Shown: positions 53,391 through 64,000 of the stretch, one piece after another | Numbering within the stretch: the first letter of the stretch is position 1 | Layout of the letters: every line of letters begins with the position of its first letter | Source of the DNA: Pagrus major | Taxonomy: Eukaryota > Chordata > Actinopteri > Spariformes > Sparidae | DNA length: 64,000 bases | Assembly: GCF_040436345.1 (NCBI RefSeq) | Contig: NC_133216.1 | Span: forward strand, 243,501 to 307,500 | Direction: 5' to 3' | The notes under the pieces: generated by a model | What the model was told of the DNA's origin: nothing | What the model saw: only the letters and a program-made list of their open reading frames with translations | Databases searched by the model: none | Translations under genes and position numbers: made by a program

Positions 53391-54359
53391 TCATTGCACT
53401 TGCACAGTATTTCTGCGACCAGTCAACATTTTATAACAGAACAAATGTTTATATGTATTTCGTATTTTGGACATTTGCAGTCCAAACATAATAGGATTCA
53501 AAAGTGGTTGCAGTAATGCGAAATATAACGACAAAAAGATGAGTAGGACATTGGAAACATTTGTCGTATCAAATCTCGTCTGAATTATTTGAAACAAACA
53601 CCCAAAAGAAAAGTTTATGAGAGAGGCAATGTGAGGTGTGCAGGTACTGACAGCTTTTTGTCTGGTTTGTTTGGAACCAGAAAAGCAAACTTTAAGAATT
53701 TTCATGTAAGAGAAAAGGATTGGAAACAGAGGGACCAAAATTGATATAGCACCGGTGAAAAGTCCATAAATGTTATTCACTTTGGTGTCAGAACATGCCA
53801 GTTTTACAATAAGGTAGTTATGACAATACAAACTGTTCATAATGTTCCCACAAAGCTTCACATTGATGTTTAAGGATAAAGTAATCAGACATTTCACAAA
53901 GGAGTATAACCATAAAACAATTATTAACACAAATACCTTTTTAGATGTCATACGTGTGTGATATTGTAGAGGACAACAGATAGCAAGATATCTGTCATAA
54001 GACATGACGGCTAAATTAGAAAACTCTACATTTGCATAAGAATACAAACAGAAAATCTGCAGGAAACAAAGAGAAGCAGAAACAGTATGAATGTCAGAGA
54101 GAATCTGAGTCAGAAGGAACGGAAACAACCCTGAACTACCAAACAGTTCATTTACAAACAGGCTGCACAGGAACATGTACATAGGTTCATGTAAGCGTTT
54201 TCTTTTACAGATAACAACAATGAGGGAAATGTTGACAATCACAATACCAATGTAAAGCAAAGCTATTAACATAAAATACAGGTATCTTAAGTTTCCAACA
54301 TGCAAATAAGCTCCAAGAACAAAATGAGACAAAGTTGATGATGTTGAATTTAACATCAT
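53391..54359 (-). CDS. Odorant receptor, intact, 322 aa
   Basis: Full-length OR: MMLNSTSSTLSHFVLGAYLHVGN, LHEPMYMFLC, MSYDRYLAIC, ECL2 cysteines, CFSGSKQTRQKAVSTCTPHI, LLNPIMFGLQ (NPxxF, Tyr to Phe). A longer reading from 54389 would add MSFFFPLKTR, but that is the translation of a pyrimidine tract followed by AAAACAAG, very likely an intron 3' end. Oddity: ICL1 reads CKRKRLHEP instead of CMNRSLHEP. The C-terminal tail is longer (KMLTGRRNTVQVQ), like the ORs at 20-24 kb. It is the outermost member of the cluster. Confidence 0.93.
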   Translation of the reverse strand: MMLNSTSSTLSHFVLGAYLHVGNLRYLYFMLIALLYIGIVIVNISLIVVICKRKRLHEPMYMFLCSLFVNELFGSSGLFPFLLTQILSDIHTVSASLCFLQIFCLYSYANVEFSNLAVMSYDRYLAICCPLQYHTRMTSKKVFVLIIVLWLYSFVKCLITLSLNINVKLCGNIMNSLYCHNYLIVKLACSDTKVNNIYGLFTGAISILVPLFPILFSYMKILKVCFSGSKQTRQKAVSTCTPHIASLINFSFGCLFQIIQTRFDTTNVSNVLLIFLSLYFALLQPLLNPIMFGLQMSKIRNTYKHLFCYKMLTGRRNTVQVQ

Positions 54360-54628
54360 TCTTGTTTTAAGAGGGAAAAAAAAGCTCAAGCCCGCAAAAC
54401 TTAAAAAAAAAAAAAATTGTCAACGTCACGTCCCTACACCAAATAATTTTTGTTAAAAGGCACCTTTTTGAAAACAATTATTTAAAAACTAAGTGGAAAG
54501 ATTTAATGTGTATACATACAGCATCATATGCAGCTGAAACTAACGCAACCATTGAACTCACCACCCTTATCCTTCCTTCAGGACTGCTGCGATCATCTCT
54601 AACTTTTGGATGCAGCAACATCTGCTGT

Positions 54629-54634
54629 TTTATA
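54629..54634 (-). promoter_or_regulatory. Candidate TATA box of the 53.4-kb OR
   Basis: GGGATATAAAACAGC on the minus strand, about 270 bp upstream of the preferred ATG. The interval would hold the presumed 5' UTR intron. Confidence 0.4.
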
Positions 54635-54640
54635 TCCCAA

Positions 54641-55028
54641 AAGAGCCAGTGAAGTCTACGTCACTATCGTTAGCAGCACCTTCTTGACAACAAATACAAT
54701 TTTTTCACTTATTGTTAAAGCTTCAGTTGTTGTTCAGTTGTTAATTTGTCTTTTTCCCAGTGGGCCAACGCTCCTTAGCAATTTTTCCAAAATTACTGCT
54801 AACGACTGGATAAAACGGGAGCAGCAGCCCATTGGTTCATTTTAATGACACTAGGCCTGTCCAATCAAATCTCTTACTGGGCAAGCTTCACTCCTCCCCC
54901 TCTGTCCTCTGTTCCTCATATCAGACACTATCTCAGAGCCAAACATCTGTTAATGAAGGTCATCTTTGTCAAAGCGATATTCACTTTTACTATTGTGTAT
55001 GATGTATGTATAAATATATACACACACA
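54641..55028. other. Intergenic beyond the last OR
   Basis: No coding similarity is recognised. A short open frame (54606-54845) has no domain. The OR cluster appears to end here within the window. Confidence 0.35.
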
Positions 55029-55310
55029 CCGATCAGCCACAACATTAAAACCACTGACAGGTGACGTGAATAACATTGATCATCTCATCACAGTGTGATG
55101 TTCTGCTGGGAAACCTTGGGTGCTGCCATTTATGTGAATGCCACTTGACACGCACCACCCATCCAAACACTGTTGTGGACCAAGTACACCCCCTCATCAC
55201 AACAACACTACCCGATGGCAGTGGCCCCCCAGCAGGACAATGTGCCCTGACACACCGCAAACACTGCTCAGGAACAGCTCGAGGAACACAATAAAGGGCC
55301 CATATACATA
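55029..55310 (+). mobile_element. Tc1/mariner element, internally deleted
   Basis: The terminus CCGATCAGCCACAACATTAAAACC is followed by GACAGGTGACGTGAATAACATTGATCATCTC. It then jumps to the catalytic region read as THHPSKHCCGPSTPP, DGSGPPAGQCALTHRKHCSG in shifted frames (corresponding to ...DGSG-QQDNAPCHT). The middle and the 3' end are missing. A relic of the same family is at 17.1 kb. Confidence 0.6.
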
Positions 55311-55322
55311 CATATATACACA

Positions 55323-56413
55323 CAGTGCTGTGCAAAAGTTTTAGGCAGAATGCTGTAAACTAAGAATGCTTTCAAAAATATAAATAATAATTGTTTATTT
55401 TTATCAATTTACAAATGCAAGGTGAGCGAACAAAAGAAAAATCTAAATCAAATCAATATTTGGTGTTACTACCCTTTACCTTCAAACCAGCATCAGTTGT
55501 GATGATGGAAGAGGTTGTGGAAGACAGTTTCATGTCCCAGGTCATACACCATGGCAAGACTGAGCACAGCAACAAGACACAAGGTAGTTATACTGCATCA
55601 GCAAGGTCTCTACCAGACAAAAAGTTCAGAGCAGACTGGGGTTTCAACATGTGCTATTCAAGATCTTTTGAAGAAGCACAAAGAAACGGGCAGCGTTGAG
55701 GATCGTAGACGCAGTGGTCGGCCAAGGAAACTTAGTGCAGCAGATGAAAAACACATCAAGCTCATTTCCCTTTGAAATCAGAAGATGTCCAGCAGTGCCA
55801 TCAGCTCAGGACGGGCAGAAACCAGTGGGACCCAGCTACCATCTACTGTCCGGAGAAGTCTGGCCAGAAGTGGTCTTCATGGAAGAGTTGCAGCCAAAAA
55901 GCCAGACCTCCGACATGGAAACAAGGCCAAGAGACTCTGCTATGCATGAAAACTTAAGAACTGGGGTGCAGAACAATGGCAGCAGGTGCTCTGGGCTGAT
56001 AAGTCAAATGTGAAATATTTGGCTGTAGCAGAAGGCAGTTTTTCGCTGAAGGGCTGGAGAGCGGTACAATAATGAGTGTCTGCAGGCAACAGTGAACAGT
56101 GGCCCCCACAGAGCCCTGATCTCAACATCATCAAGTCTGTCTTGGATAACATGAAGAGGCAGAAGGATGTGAGGAAGCCTACATCCACAGAAGATCTGTG
56201 GTTAGTTCTCCAAGATGTTGGGAACAACCTACCAGCTGAGTTCCTCCAAAAACTGTGTGCAGGTGAACCTAGAAGAACTGATGCTGGTCACACCAAATAT
56301 TGATTTGATTCAGATTTCTCTTCTGTTCACTCACTGCATTTTGTTAATTGATGAAAATAAACTATTAACACTTCCATTTTTCAAAGCATTCTTAGTTTAT
56401 AGCATTTTTTCAT
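55323..56413 (+). mobile_element. Tc1-like transposon with ~200-bp terminal repeats
   Basis: The left end CACAGTGCTGTGCAAAAGTTTTAGGCAGAATGCTGTAAACTAAGAATGC is mirrored on the right by AAGCATTCTTAGTTTATAGCATT. Inside, AAATCAAATCAATATTTGGTGT also occurs in inverted form, giving long (about 200 bp) repeats. The transposase relic begins ARLSTATRHKVVILHQQG and runs through ETGSVEDRRRSGRPRK (linker/AT-hook-like) and SGLHGRVAAKKP. The core is internally deleted, then SPDLNIIKSVLDNMKRQ. Dead. Confidence 0.75.
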
Positions 56414-56414
56414 T

Positions 56415-56446
<32 letters not shown>

Positions 56447-56595
56447 TACACGTACATATATATACATATATATACACATATATATACATATATATATACA
56501 CATATATACATATATATATACACATATATGCATATACACATATACACATATATACATATATATATACACACATATATATAGATATATATACACAC
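56414..56595 (+). repeat. AT/ACAC compound microsatellite
   Basis: TATATATATA, ACACACACAC and (TATACA)n-type units in irregular alternation. It adjoins the right end of the Tc1-like element and explains all long Tyr/Ile/Cys-rich frames here. Confidence 0.95.
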
Positions 56596-56689
56596 CAGCC
56601 ATGACACTTATGAACATGTTCAAATTTCAACCCATTACTACTCAGTAATTATTACTATAGTATTTCGTATAGTATAGAGTACTCATTAC

Positions 56690-57040
56690 TCCCACACGCC
56701 CATCTTCAAACTTGGCCGTCATTTTTATCTAAATAACACACCTGTGAAGTTTCATGACTGCATCTTGCATGGTTGTGACACTATTACATTTACAAAATCT
56801 GTCCACAGACAGACAGACATATAAATACCTGGCAAAGTACTCAAAACTGCTTCTGTAGCAGTTCAGGTTTCAAACAGGCGTCTCCAGGAATATAGAAACG
56901 AATGTCGGCAAGAGGTATAAAGTTCCAGCCACTTTGCTTGGAACATGCCCATTTCCGAACTCAGCCTTCATTCTGATTTCAACTACACCAACAGTAAAGT
57001 TTTGTGACGCTATCGTGCAGACAAAAATCTGTCCACAGAT
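56690..57040 (+). repeat. Two diverged copies of a dispersed fish repeat
   Basis: CCATCTTCAAACTTGGCCGTCATTTTTATCTAAATAACACACCTGTGAAGTTTCATGACTGCATC (56701-56764) resembles 56948-57014 (CCATTTCCGAACTCAGCCTTCATTCTGATTTCAACTACACC...GTTTTGTGACGCTATC). Both are followed by AAATCTGTCCACAGA. The family is not named. Confidence 0.5.
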
Positions 57041-60000
57041 TTTTTACGTTTTACTTGATCTCCTTCTGCTTTCCTTCTATAGTAAAATAAAAGTAGCCAG
57101 TCATGACCTTAGCATGTGTAAAAAGTAGTGTTCTGAAGATTGTATAGCCGGACAGGTTAATTGGAGGCCACTAGGGATGATGCCGAGGACTCAGCCAAGT
57201 AGACCTACCGGTTTTATGGGAGTGAAGAGAGTGCAGCGTTATACAGTTGTTTTTGTATGTTCAACTTTATTTTGCTGCTCGGTCCACAGTTGATCCACCG
57301 CTTGCATTCCTGTGTGTCATTGCACTGTTACAATCCTGTGATTACAGCATGTATGAGTAGTATTAAAATGTGTTATTATTGCCGCAAACGGCACTAAAGA
57401 GGCCTTTTATGTTTATGTTCATGTTTCTGACCGTTTGTAATTTAAGTAGATAATGTTGCCAATGATACATTCAGTATTTGTGAAAGATTATTTAAGTTTC
57501 TAGCAAACTCTTAAACTTTAAAACCCTACTTTGAATAGGGTGGTGTTAGTTTAATTTTAGTTTGTTAGCTTGTGTGCTGTAGCTAAACTGCAGGGTAGTA
57601 GATATGTGGCTATTGAATGCTAAGGCATTTATTATGAGTGAGTTGTATTAATGGCTACCTTGTATCGCTTCATCTTTCAGAACCACACCCCCACACCCAA
57701 CAAGTTTATTGCATTAAAGTGCAGTAAAGAGATTGACTGGGAGTGCATTCTAATAGTACCCTCTGCAATTATAACTGAGAGCAGCCAGCCTGTAATTACT
57801 GAGTCTCCAAAACAAGTAGCCATTGGACTATTTAAGACTGCAAAACAGAACAGCAGCCAGTAGAAATCCCTTCCTCCCTCTGGTCGACCAGTGGGACTAC
57901 CAGGGCCACCAAAATCTCTGTCAGCGTCATTGACAAGTTATTATTTCCTAACTGTACGTTCAGTGGTTGTCGGGTTTTAATGGTTTCGAGTTTTTCTCGC
58001 AGATGGCTTGTAAAATCAAAATGCTCGCGGTGGAGCTGATGCAGCGGAGCTGATGCAGCGGATCTGTAGTTTCCCTGCTGGTAAACACACCGCTTGGCTG
58101 TCACATTTGCAGTGTCTTTGGCCTCATAAGGTGAAGCAGACAGGATGGGTGGCGGGGAAGCAGCACAGTAGCCCGCCCTGCAGACCGTCCTGCTTGCTCC
58201 ACCTAACGAGTCACCCTTTCAGCAAAGAGCGGCTCCGGAGAATGAGTGAAGAGGTCGGAGTGTTACAACAGCTCAAACAAAGAAAAACCCAACATCACCG
58301 GAGCAACTGTATGAAGTAGGAGTTTGAGTCAAGCATTGACAACGAAACCAACCAAGTCAACCAATCAGAGGCAGAGTAGGGCGGGTCTTCTTGAGCAGTA
58401 TGACTGCATTATGTGTGGTAATATGAGCTATATGCAGCCCTTATAATGCCTGGATCACTATACAGAATCAACATTTGGTTCATCAAAGTGAAAACATGAT
58501 TTATTGTTATTAAATTTTATGACTGTAAAGATTCAGCAACAACTATTTAAATGATTACATGTTGTAAATTATCCTTCCGGTTTCTTGGATGTTCAGGACA
58601 AATTTTAACCCAACCCGGCGAAAAAAAAGATGTTGGTGAGGCTGAGAATACACATGTTGATTTTTAGCTCTGAGGGCCAAAAACCTGAAGAATTCATGAA
58701 CTTAAAAAGTATTTGGAGTACAGCTACAGAATTTTGCAAGGTCCCATGAATTTAATAAAGTTTAAACATTAATTTTATAGAGAAAATCCACGACATAAAC
58801 AGGGAGGGCCCAGGTGAGTCGGTATGAAATGAGCCTGATGCATTTTGCAGCCCTACATGTCAACAGTCTGACTGACTCAGGTGCAACACATTAAAGTCAC
58901 GTCCCAAATTCTTACAAGTAATATAAGAATACAATGCCCTTGTAGCAATAACCACGACATCAGAAGTTTGGTTCCAGACGGGGACATTTATTAAATGCAT
59001 AGCCCTCTTTCAACCCCTTGTCTCCTGTCTGCCACTTCACTGTCAGCTGTCCAATGAAGCTGTAAATATTAAAGGGCTTCAACAGCATCTTTGATTGTCA
59101 CCTGGGTTAGCAGCTTTGTTAATTTGCTGAACATGTTCCAGCACTTACAAATCCTACATACTGATGAACCTGATTAAGACTTTCATTGATTAAAGGCAGT
59201 CCTCCGGATGTATGTGAGCAGCTGTGAGTTTACTCAGATTCTACACTTAAAGAATCTGAACGTTGAACAATTCAACATTGTTTTACTGACGAGTAAAACT
59301 AATATTTTCTAATGTGTGTCTGTCCATCCTGAGGTGTTGTCACAGAGCGGTCTGAGGGGAGGTCATTATGGTCCTCAGCCCTCTGTGGACCAGTCAAACC
59401 AGTACTGAGGTCTGCTCAGGCTGATTGGTCTCACTGGTTAACAGCTCTGACTGTAATTTGCTTCAGAGGGAATTAGTGGAAACTGTGGCTAATGTGAAGA
59501 CACCTCAGGGACAAACATGTTGACATGCTGAAGTGACCTTTGACCTGAGGGACTTCATTAATGAGCTGCAGTCACCCGAGGACACAGCAGCCAAGAGGAT
59601 TACTTTAGTTAGAGATGAGAGTAAAGTTGGTTAGTGCAAAAGTTTTCATGAATTGATTGATTGTCAGGAGTTTAAAGCTTCAATAATTAATGTTTCAATA
59701 TTAACAAACCAAATGTATGTCATGTTTAAAGTGTTGCTCATAGTTGTGAACATGCAGAGAATTATCATTCATTTAACAGTTTTTTAGCCTCTTGTAGCTC
59801 CCATTCAGGTTTTACAGCACATTGACTGTAAACGTCTTCGTGCCAAGAGTGTAGAGTAAGCTCTTCCGTATATTATATGTAACATTTCTACATGAAAACG
59901 TCTAAAAATGACCACATTTTTAAAAATAATCAAAAATAATGTAAGTACGCAACTCAAGAAGTTGCATACTTACTTCCATATAACAACACACTTGTTTCGG

Positions 60001-60566
60001 CATATTGTTCATGTAAAACCATAACTCGTGATCAAAAATCTGAAATACTGTAATGATTGAAATGCTCCTGGTCATTATGTGAAGACTGCAGGGCGTTGGC
60101 AGGCAAGCGTTTTACATGTGACATACTTCAGACTCCAGTGACTGCAACTGATGACAAAAGCCGAGACCATTAAGCTACATCACAGAATAGGACCCGCACC
60201 ACTCCTCGTGTCCTGTGCTCGGTGTTTTCTTCTGTTCAGGAAATGACTCTTAAGAATTAGTAGTTGTTAAACGGGTTTAGACAGAGGCTGGGAAGAAAGC
60301 AGGACTCTGAGCTGTGTGAGTCAGAGTCTGCCAACCCAGAAACCACTGTTCGGGACAGAGTTTCAACACGGTGAAACTACTCGAAATTTTAAGTGCAATG
60401 TTGGGACATTTTCCAGCCGTGTTTGTGGAGACAGAACAAGGTATTTTGAGCCAAAACTTGATGTTTTCCTAACCCTACCCAAGGAGTTTTTGTTCGTAAA
60501 CCTGATCAAACCATAAGTACAGTGTTGTCACAACATAAAATTTAAGATATGTATTGTTGCAACATA
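57041..60566. other. Long stretch with no recognised gene
   Basis: I read both strands and found no OR, transposase, RT or other protein family. Open frames (70-90 codons at 57651, 57832, 58053, 60316) have no recognisable domain. One regulatory-looking motif is noted separately (59534). GAGCTGATGCAGCG is tandemly doubled at about 58033-58060. Confidence 0.4.
59534..59546 (-). promoter_or_regulatory. Perfect DR1 nuclear-receptor-type motif
   Basis: On the minus strand AGGTCAAAGGTCA, a perfect consensus direct repeat with one-base spacing as bound by HNF4/PPAR-RXR-type receptors. It lies in an otherwise unannotated, less AT-rich stretch. A 13-base match can occur by chance. Confidence 0.25.
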
Positions 60567-61660
60567 CAGTTGTGCTCATATGTTTACATACTCATACTGT
60601 GATTTTTTTTTTGCCATTTTTCAGAGAATATGAATGATGATACAAAAACTTTTCTTTCACTCATGGTTAGTGGTTGGGTGAAGCCAATTATTATCATACA
60701 ATTGTGTTTGCTCTTTTTAAATCATAATGACAACAGAAACTAGAAAATGACCCTAATCAAAAGTTTACATGCTCTGGAGGTTTTGGCCTGATAACATACA
60801 CACAGGTTTAAATGGCTACTAAGGTAACCATCCTCACCTGTGATCTGTTTGCTTGTAATCAGTATGTGTGTGAACAGCCAGTGAGTTTGTGGGCTCCTGA
60901 CAGACCCCTGCATGTTTCATCAGTGCTGCACTGGTGTTGCTGGATTCTGAGCCATGGGGAAAGCAAAAGAATTATCAAAGGATCTGCGGGAGAAGGTGGT
61001 TGAACTTTATAAAACAGGAAAAGGATATAAAAAGATATCCAAGGAATCGAGAATCCAATCGGCAGTGTTCAAACTCTAATTAAGAAGTGGAAAATGAGGG
61101 ATTCTGTTGAAACCGAAAGAAAAACCCAAGATGCACAATGAGGAGGCACCTGAAGAAAAATGGGCTGCATGGTCCTGTCGCCAGAAGAAAGCCATTACTC
61201 TGCCAACGCCACAAAGCAGCCAGCTTACAATACAGCACAGAGACGAGCCTCAAGACTTCTGGAACAAAGTTATTTGGAGTGATGAGGCCAACAATGAACT
61301 TTTTGGCCACAACCATAAACGCTACATTTGAAGAGGAGTCAACAAGGCCTATGATGAAAAGTACACCATCCAACTGTGAAACACGGAGGTGGATCGCTGA
61401 TGTTTTGGGGATGTGTGAGCTACAGAGGCACAGGGAACTTGGTCAAGATTGATGGCAAGATGAATGCAGCATGTTATCAGAAAATACTGGAGGAAAGTTT
61501 GCACTCATCAGCCTGGACGCTGCACATGGGACGTACCTAGACGTTCCAACATGACAATGATCCAAAACACAAGGCCAAGTCGACCTGTCATTGGCTACAG
61601 CAGAAAGACGTTCAAAATAAAAGTACTGTCCGAAACTTAAGCCCACTAAAGGAACGTTAA
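60567..61660 (+). mobile_element. Tc1-like transposon, 5' end and decayed transposase
   Basis: The terminus CAGTTGTGCTCATATGTTTACATAC follows a TA (60565-60566). The transposase starts at the ATG at 60954: MGKAKELSKDLREKVVELYKTGKGYKKISKE (paired-type DNA-binding N-terminus). It is then broken by stops and shifts; later blocks read HLKKNGLHGPVARRKP, FWNKVIWSDEA (catalytic Asp region) and GHNHKRYI. The C-terminal DPE/DDE region is decayed and the right repeat was not found. Confidence 0.75.
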
Positions 61661-61971
61661 AAGACCAAATAGCAGTAATGTGGTAGCAGCCAGTGTCTTT
61701 GGTATCTTATATGAGGGGAAAAAATGATAATGTTATACATTTTAAAGTCAGTGTCAAGCCGTCTGTCCTACCGACTCAAACATCAAACTTCCGCCCAATG
61801 CAATGCGTCTGCGAGGCAGAGTCAGGCAGCTCCTGCTGTTTACTGACCTGATTATGTGAAATGTGCCATTTAGAGCAAAAAACTTTAACTCATGTCTTTG
61901 TCTCTGTCACTACTGTGTTGTAGTTCCTGTCTCTGGAAATTTGGAGAGAAACTAAAATCAGCACATTCAAT
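61661..61971. other. Short spacer, nothing recognised
   Basis: Between the Tc1 relic and the minisatellite. No coding or repeat similarity that I can name. Confidence 0.35.
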
Positions 61972-62163
61972 GACGGGCAGCGTGACAGTCAGCGTGACGG
62001 GCAGCGTGGCGGGCAGCGTGACGGTCAGCGTGACGGGCAGCGTGGCGGGCAGCGTGACGGTCAGCGTGACGGTCAGCGTGACGGGCAGCGTGACAGTCAG
62101 CGTGACGGGCAGCGTGACGGGCAGCGTGACAGTCAGCGTGACGGGCAGCGTGACAGTCAGCGT
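61972..62163 (+). repeat. 12-bp minisatellite, 16 units
   Basis: Sixteen 12-bp units of consensus GACGGGCAGCGT in four variants: A GACGGGCAGCGT, B GACAGTCAGCGT, C GGCGGGCAGCGT, D GACGGTCAGCGT. The order is A B A C D A C D D A B A A B A B. Because the unit is a multiple of three, frames stay open on both strands (Ser-Val-Thr-Gly and Cys-His-Ala-Ala-Arg-type repeats). I do not regard them as genes. Confidence 0.95.
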
Positions 62164-62599
62164 TCCAGCATGTTGTATGAAATGACACACTGGAGTGGTT
62201 TTACGCCGCTGCTTGGTTCAGTGTGAATAAAAAAAAGGTCTGTCTAAAAAGGGCTACTGATAGCGACAGAACAAACAAGGATTGTGTATCATAAACTCGT
62301 AGGAAGACAGTTGCTGTGAGGTCACTACAGCTCATTCACTTTTTATTTGTGGACACAAGCTGATCTAAACACACCTGATAGATGAGGAACAGGCTGTGTG
62401 ACTGGAGGATTATTAACTAAATACGCAGATGATTTAAGTAACAGTCAATGATCAGCAGATAGATAATGACTTCATCACAGATCTACTCTCAGTCATGTGG
62501 TTGGTGTTCTGTTGTAAGAAAACAGCTCCACCTGCTGGTCACAGTACAGCTCAACATTACTGCTCTGGTGCTAGAGGAAGCACAACACCAGTATAACAA

Positions 62600-62830
62600 T
62601 ACTTTGTAGACAGTAAAAGTCCTGCATCCAAATGTTACTTTAGTAAGTGTATGAAATGTATTTGCATCAAAATATACTTTAAGACATGTAGCAAAAGAGA
62701 AAGTAGCAGTAAAGTTTCAACAAATAGTCTAAATATTATATCGTTGGATTGTAATAATGGATGCATTCATGTGTTAATCACTTTTATGTTGCAGCCGGTA
62801 CAGATGGTTGGATCCCTTGTTTGTTTGTAA
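62600..62830 (+). repeat. Common teleost dispersed repeat
   Basis: AGTAAAAGTCCTGCATCCAAATGTTACTT, GCATCAAAATATACTTTAAG, TTGGATTGTAATAATGGATGCATTCATGTG and ATGTTGCAGCCGGTA in that order match a very abundant fish repeat known to me by sequence. No coding content. Confidence 0.5.
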
Positions 62831-63109
62831 AAGTTTACAACATTACTAAGAACTGAATTTCAGATTGTCAGCACTCTGCAAGAAACTCTACACTGAACAT
62901 CTGAGGTTTCTGACTGTCCATGGACGGACGGGGGGCTGGGCCCTGGTCTGCCTCATCACTGTAAACACTGCATCATTTTAAATGATATCATAATGTTCAC
63001 TCAAAGAGCTGAAGTGCTAGAAAACACAATGTGTTCTGAAGATTGTCCAGACTCAGACCACAGCACATATAGCTGTGTTAAACAAACCTTTGTGATATGA
63101 GGGGAGCAT
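62831..63109. other. Nothing recognised
   Basis: No coding, RNA or repeat similarity that I can name. Confidence 0.3.
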
Positions 63110-63149
63110 CATTTACATTTTGGCATGTGTATATTGTTTATTGCTAAAA

Positions 63150-63330
63150 GGACTTGTCACATTCACACATTCACACACACATTCATACACTGATGGCAGA
63201 CGCTGCCATGCAAGGTGCCGACTGCTCATCAGGAGCAATTTGGGGTTTAGTATCGTGCTCAAGGATACTTAGACAGCTGGGGGAGCCAGGGATTCGAACC
63301 AGCGACCTTTCAATTGCTGGATGACCCGCT
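63150..63330 (-). repeat. tRNA-like SINE repeat
   Basis: On the minus strand AAGGTCGCTGGTTCGAATCCCTGGC contains a perfect B box (GGTTCGAATCC). On the plus strand GATGGCAGACGCTGCCATGCAAGGTGCC and GTGCTCAAGGATACTTAGACA follow the layout of a common fish repeat. It lacks a full cloverleaf, so it is not a tRNA gene. Confidence 0.55.
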
Positions 63331-64000
63331 TATTGTCAGGGAAGTTATGAAGCTGTCCATCTTTGATTGTAATTGTTGTCATGTCATGTTATGTTATGGA
63401 TGTATTTGTTTGACAGTTGCTAGAGACATAGTTTTAGATACACCACTGGTGCCCCTGGACACATCATCAGTGATGTAACCTGGGATCACGGGGGGTTTCG
63501 GGTCTTTCAACAATCAGACCCCCTCCCCCAGGCGACCCAGCTGGGGTTGATCAAGCCCCAGCTTGTGTCCAGGTAGCGCTACCCTACATGCCCAGCTCTC
63601 CCCTCCTGATCCACAGCCACCTCGACGCCACTAAACGAAACTAACAAAACACAATGACTTCCTTAAATTCATTTTTCGACATGAAAGGAACAGGAATAAT
63701 CTGACCAATGGGGAATTTTGCTTTGCATTTAGTTGGCTAAATTGGCAAAGTCTCATATATAAATAAATATAAATAACTTAATATTATTTTATTAATTATT
63801 AACATCTAATACTATATGTTTATTTAAATTTACATAATAAGAACTTTAGATGTTTTGAAATTAACACATACATTAGACACACACACACAAATGGATTCAA
63901 TCAAACCCAGCTGAGTTTCTAAATTAAATCATGATTATTTATGTGGAGTACTGGATTCAATAGATCGAATGTTTTTGTCATGAGTCAGGTTCTAATGAAA
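63331..64000. other. End of window, repeat-like, no gene recognised
   Basis: 63470-63600 (GGGATCACGGGGGGTTTCGGG, CCCCCTCCCCCAGGCGACCCAGCTGGGGTTGATCAAGCCCC) is GC-rich and looks like part of a dispersed repeat. The remainder is AT-rich with no recognised content. Confidence 0.35.

Noticed and set aside
56397-56630. Tyr/Ile/Cys-rich frames in all phases
   Set aside because: Translation of the (TATACA)n-type microsatellite.
57832-58319. Possible coding exons in the gene-free stretch
   Set aside because: Short frames on both strands, no recognisable domain, no consistent splice sites seen.
61892-62185. Open frames of 73-101 codons on both strands
   Set aside because: Produced by the 12-bp minisatellite, whose period is a multiple of three.
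63270-63320. tRNA gene candidate
   Set aside because: Only a B box and a tRNA-like 3' part are present; it lies in a dispersed SINE-like repeat without a full cloverleaf.

Overview
The window looks like teleost (ray-finned) fish genomic DNA, probably from a percomorph-type fish. It holds an odorant-receptor (OR) gene cluster embedded in a dense, nested mosaic of transposons. The evidence is single-exon seven-transmembrane OR reading frames with the motifs LHEPMYMFLC, MSYDRYLAIC, STCTPHL and NPVMYG, plus repeat families typical of fish: Tc1-like transposons, L2/CR1-type LINE 3' ends finishing in TTCTGATTCTGA or GTAAATGTAAATG, hAT relics and tRNA-like SINEs. No bacterial features, CRISPR arrays or rRNA genes were seen.

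Layout. 0-20 kb holds scattered ORs on both strands: intact genes at 7.6-8.5 (-), 11.2-12.1 (+) and 15.5-16.5 kb (+), and broken ones at 1.5-2.1 (+), 9.3-9.5 (+) and 13.3-13.5 kb (-). A hAT-like element (3.7-6.7 kb) there contains LTR-retroelement and LINE fragments. 20-31 kb holds a 3.2-kb tandem duplication of one OR (-) plus a Tc1-like element, followed by a nearly complete but frameshifted LINE (26-29.7 kb) with a 2A-like peptide motif at its N-terminus. 31-52 kb holds five very similar ORs (-) in tandem repeats. One 5.7-kb unit, carrying a Tc1 element split by an LTR-like insert, is present twice. 53.4-54.4 kb holds the last OR (-). 54.4-64 kb has no OR: Tc1 relics, a (TATACA)n tract, a 12-bp minisatellite and other dispersed repeats.

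In total I count 11 apparently intact OR genes and 5 OR fragments. Each intact gene should encode one G-protein-coupled receptor of olfactory sensory neurons; they are paralogues, not a pathway. The most interesting signal is that the five receptors between 32 and 52 kb are almost identical except in short blocks in TM3, TM4 and TM5 (the expected odorant pocket). Those blocks appear in different combinations, as if shuffled by gene conversion. All comparisons were made by eye; no alignment or database search was run.
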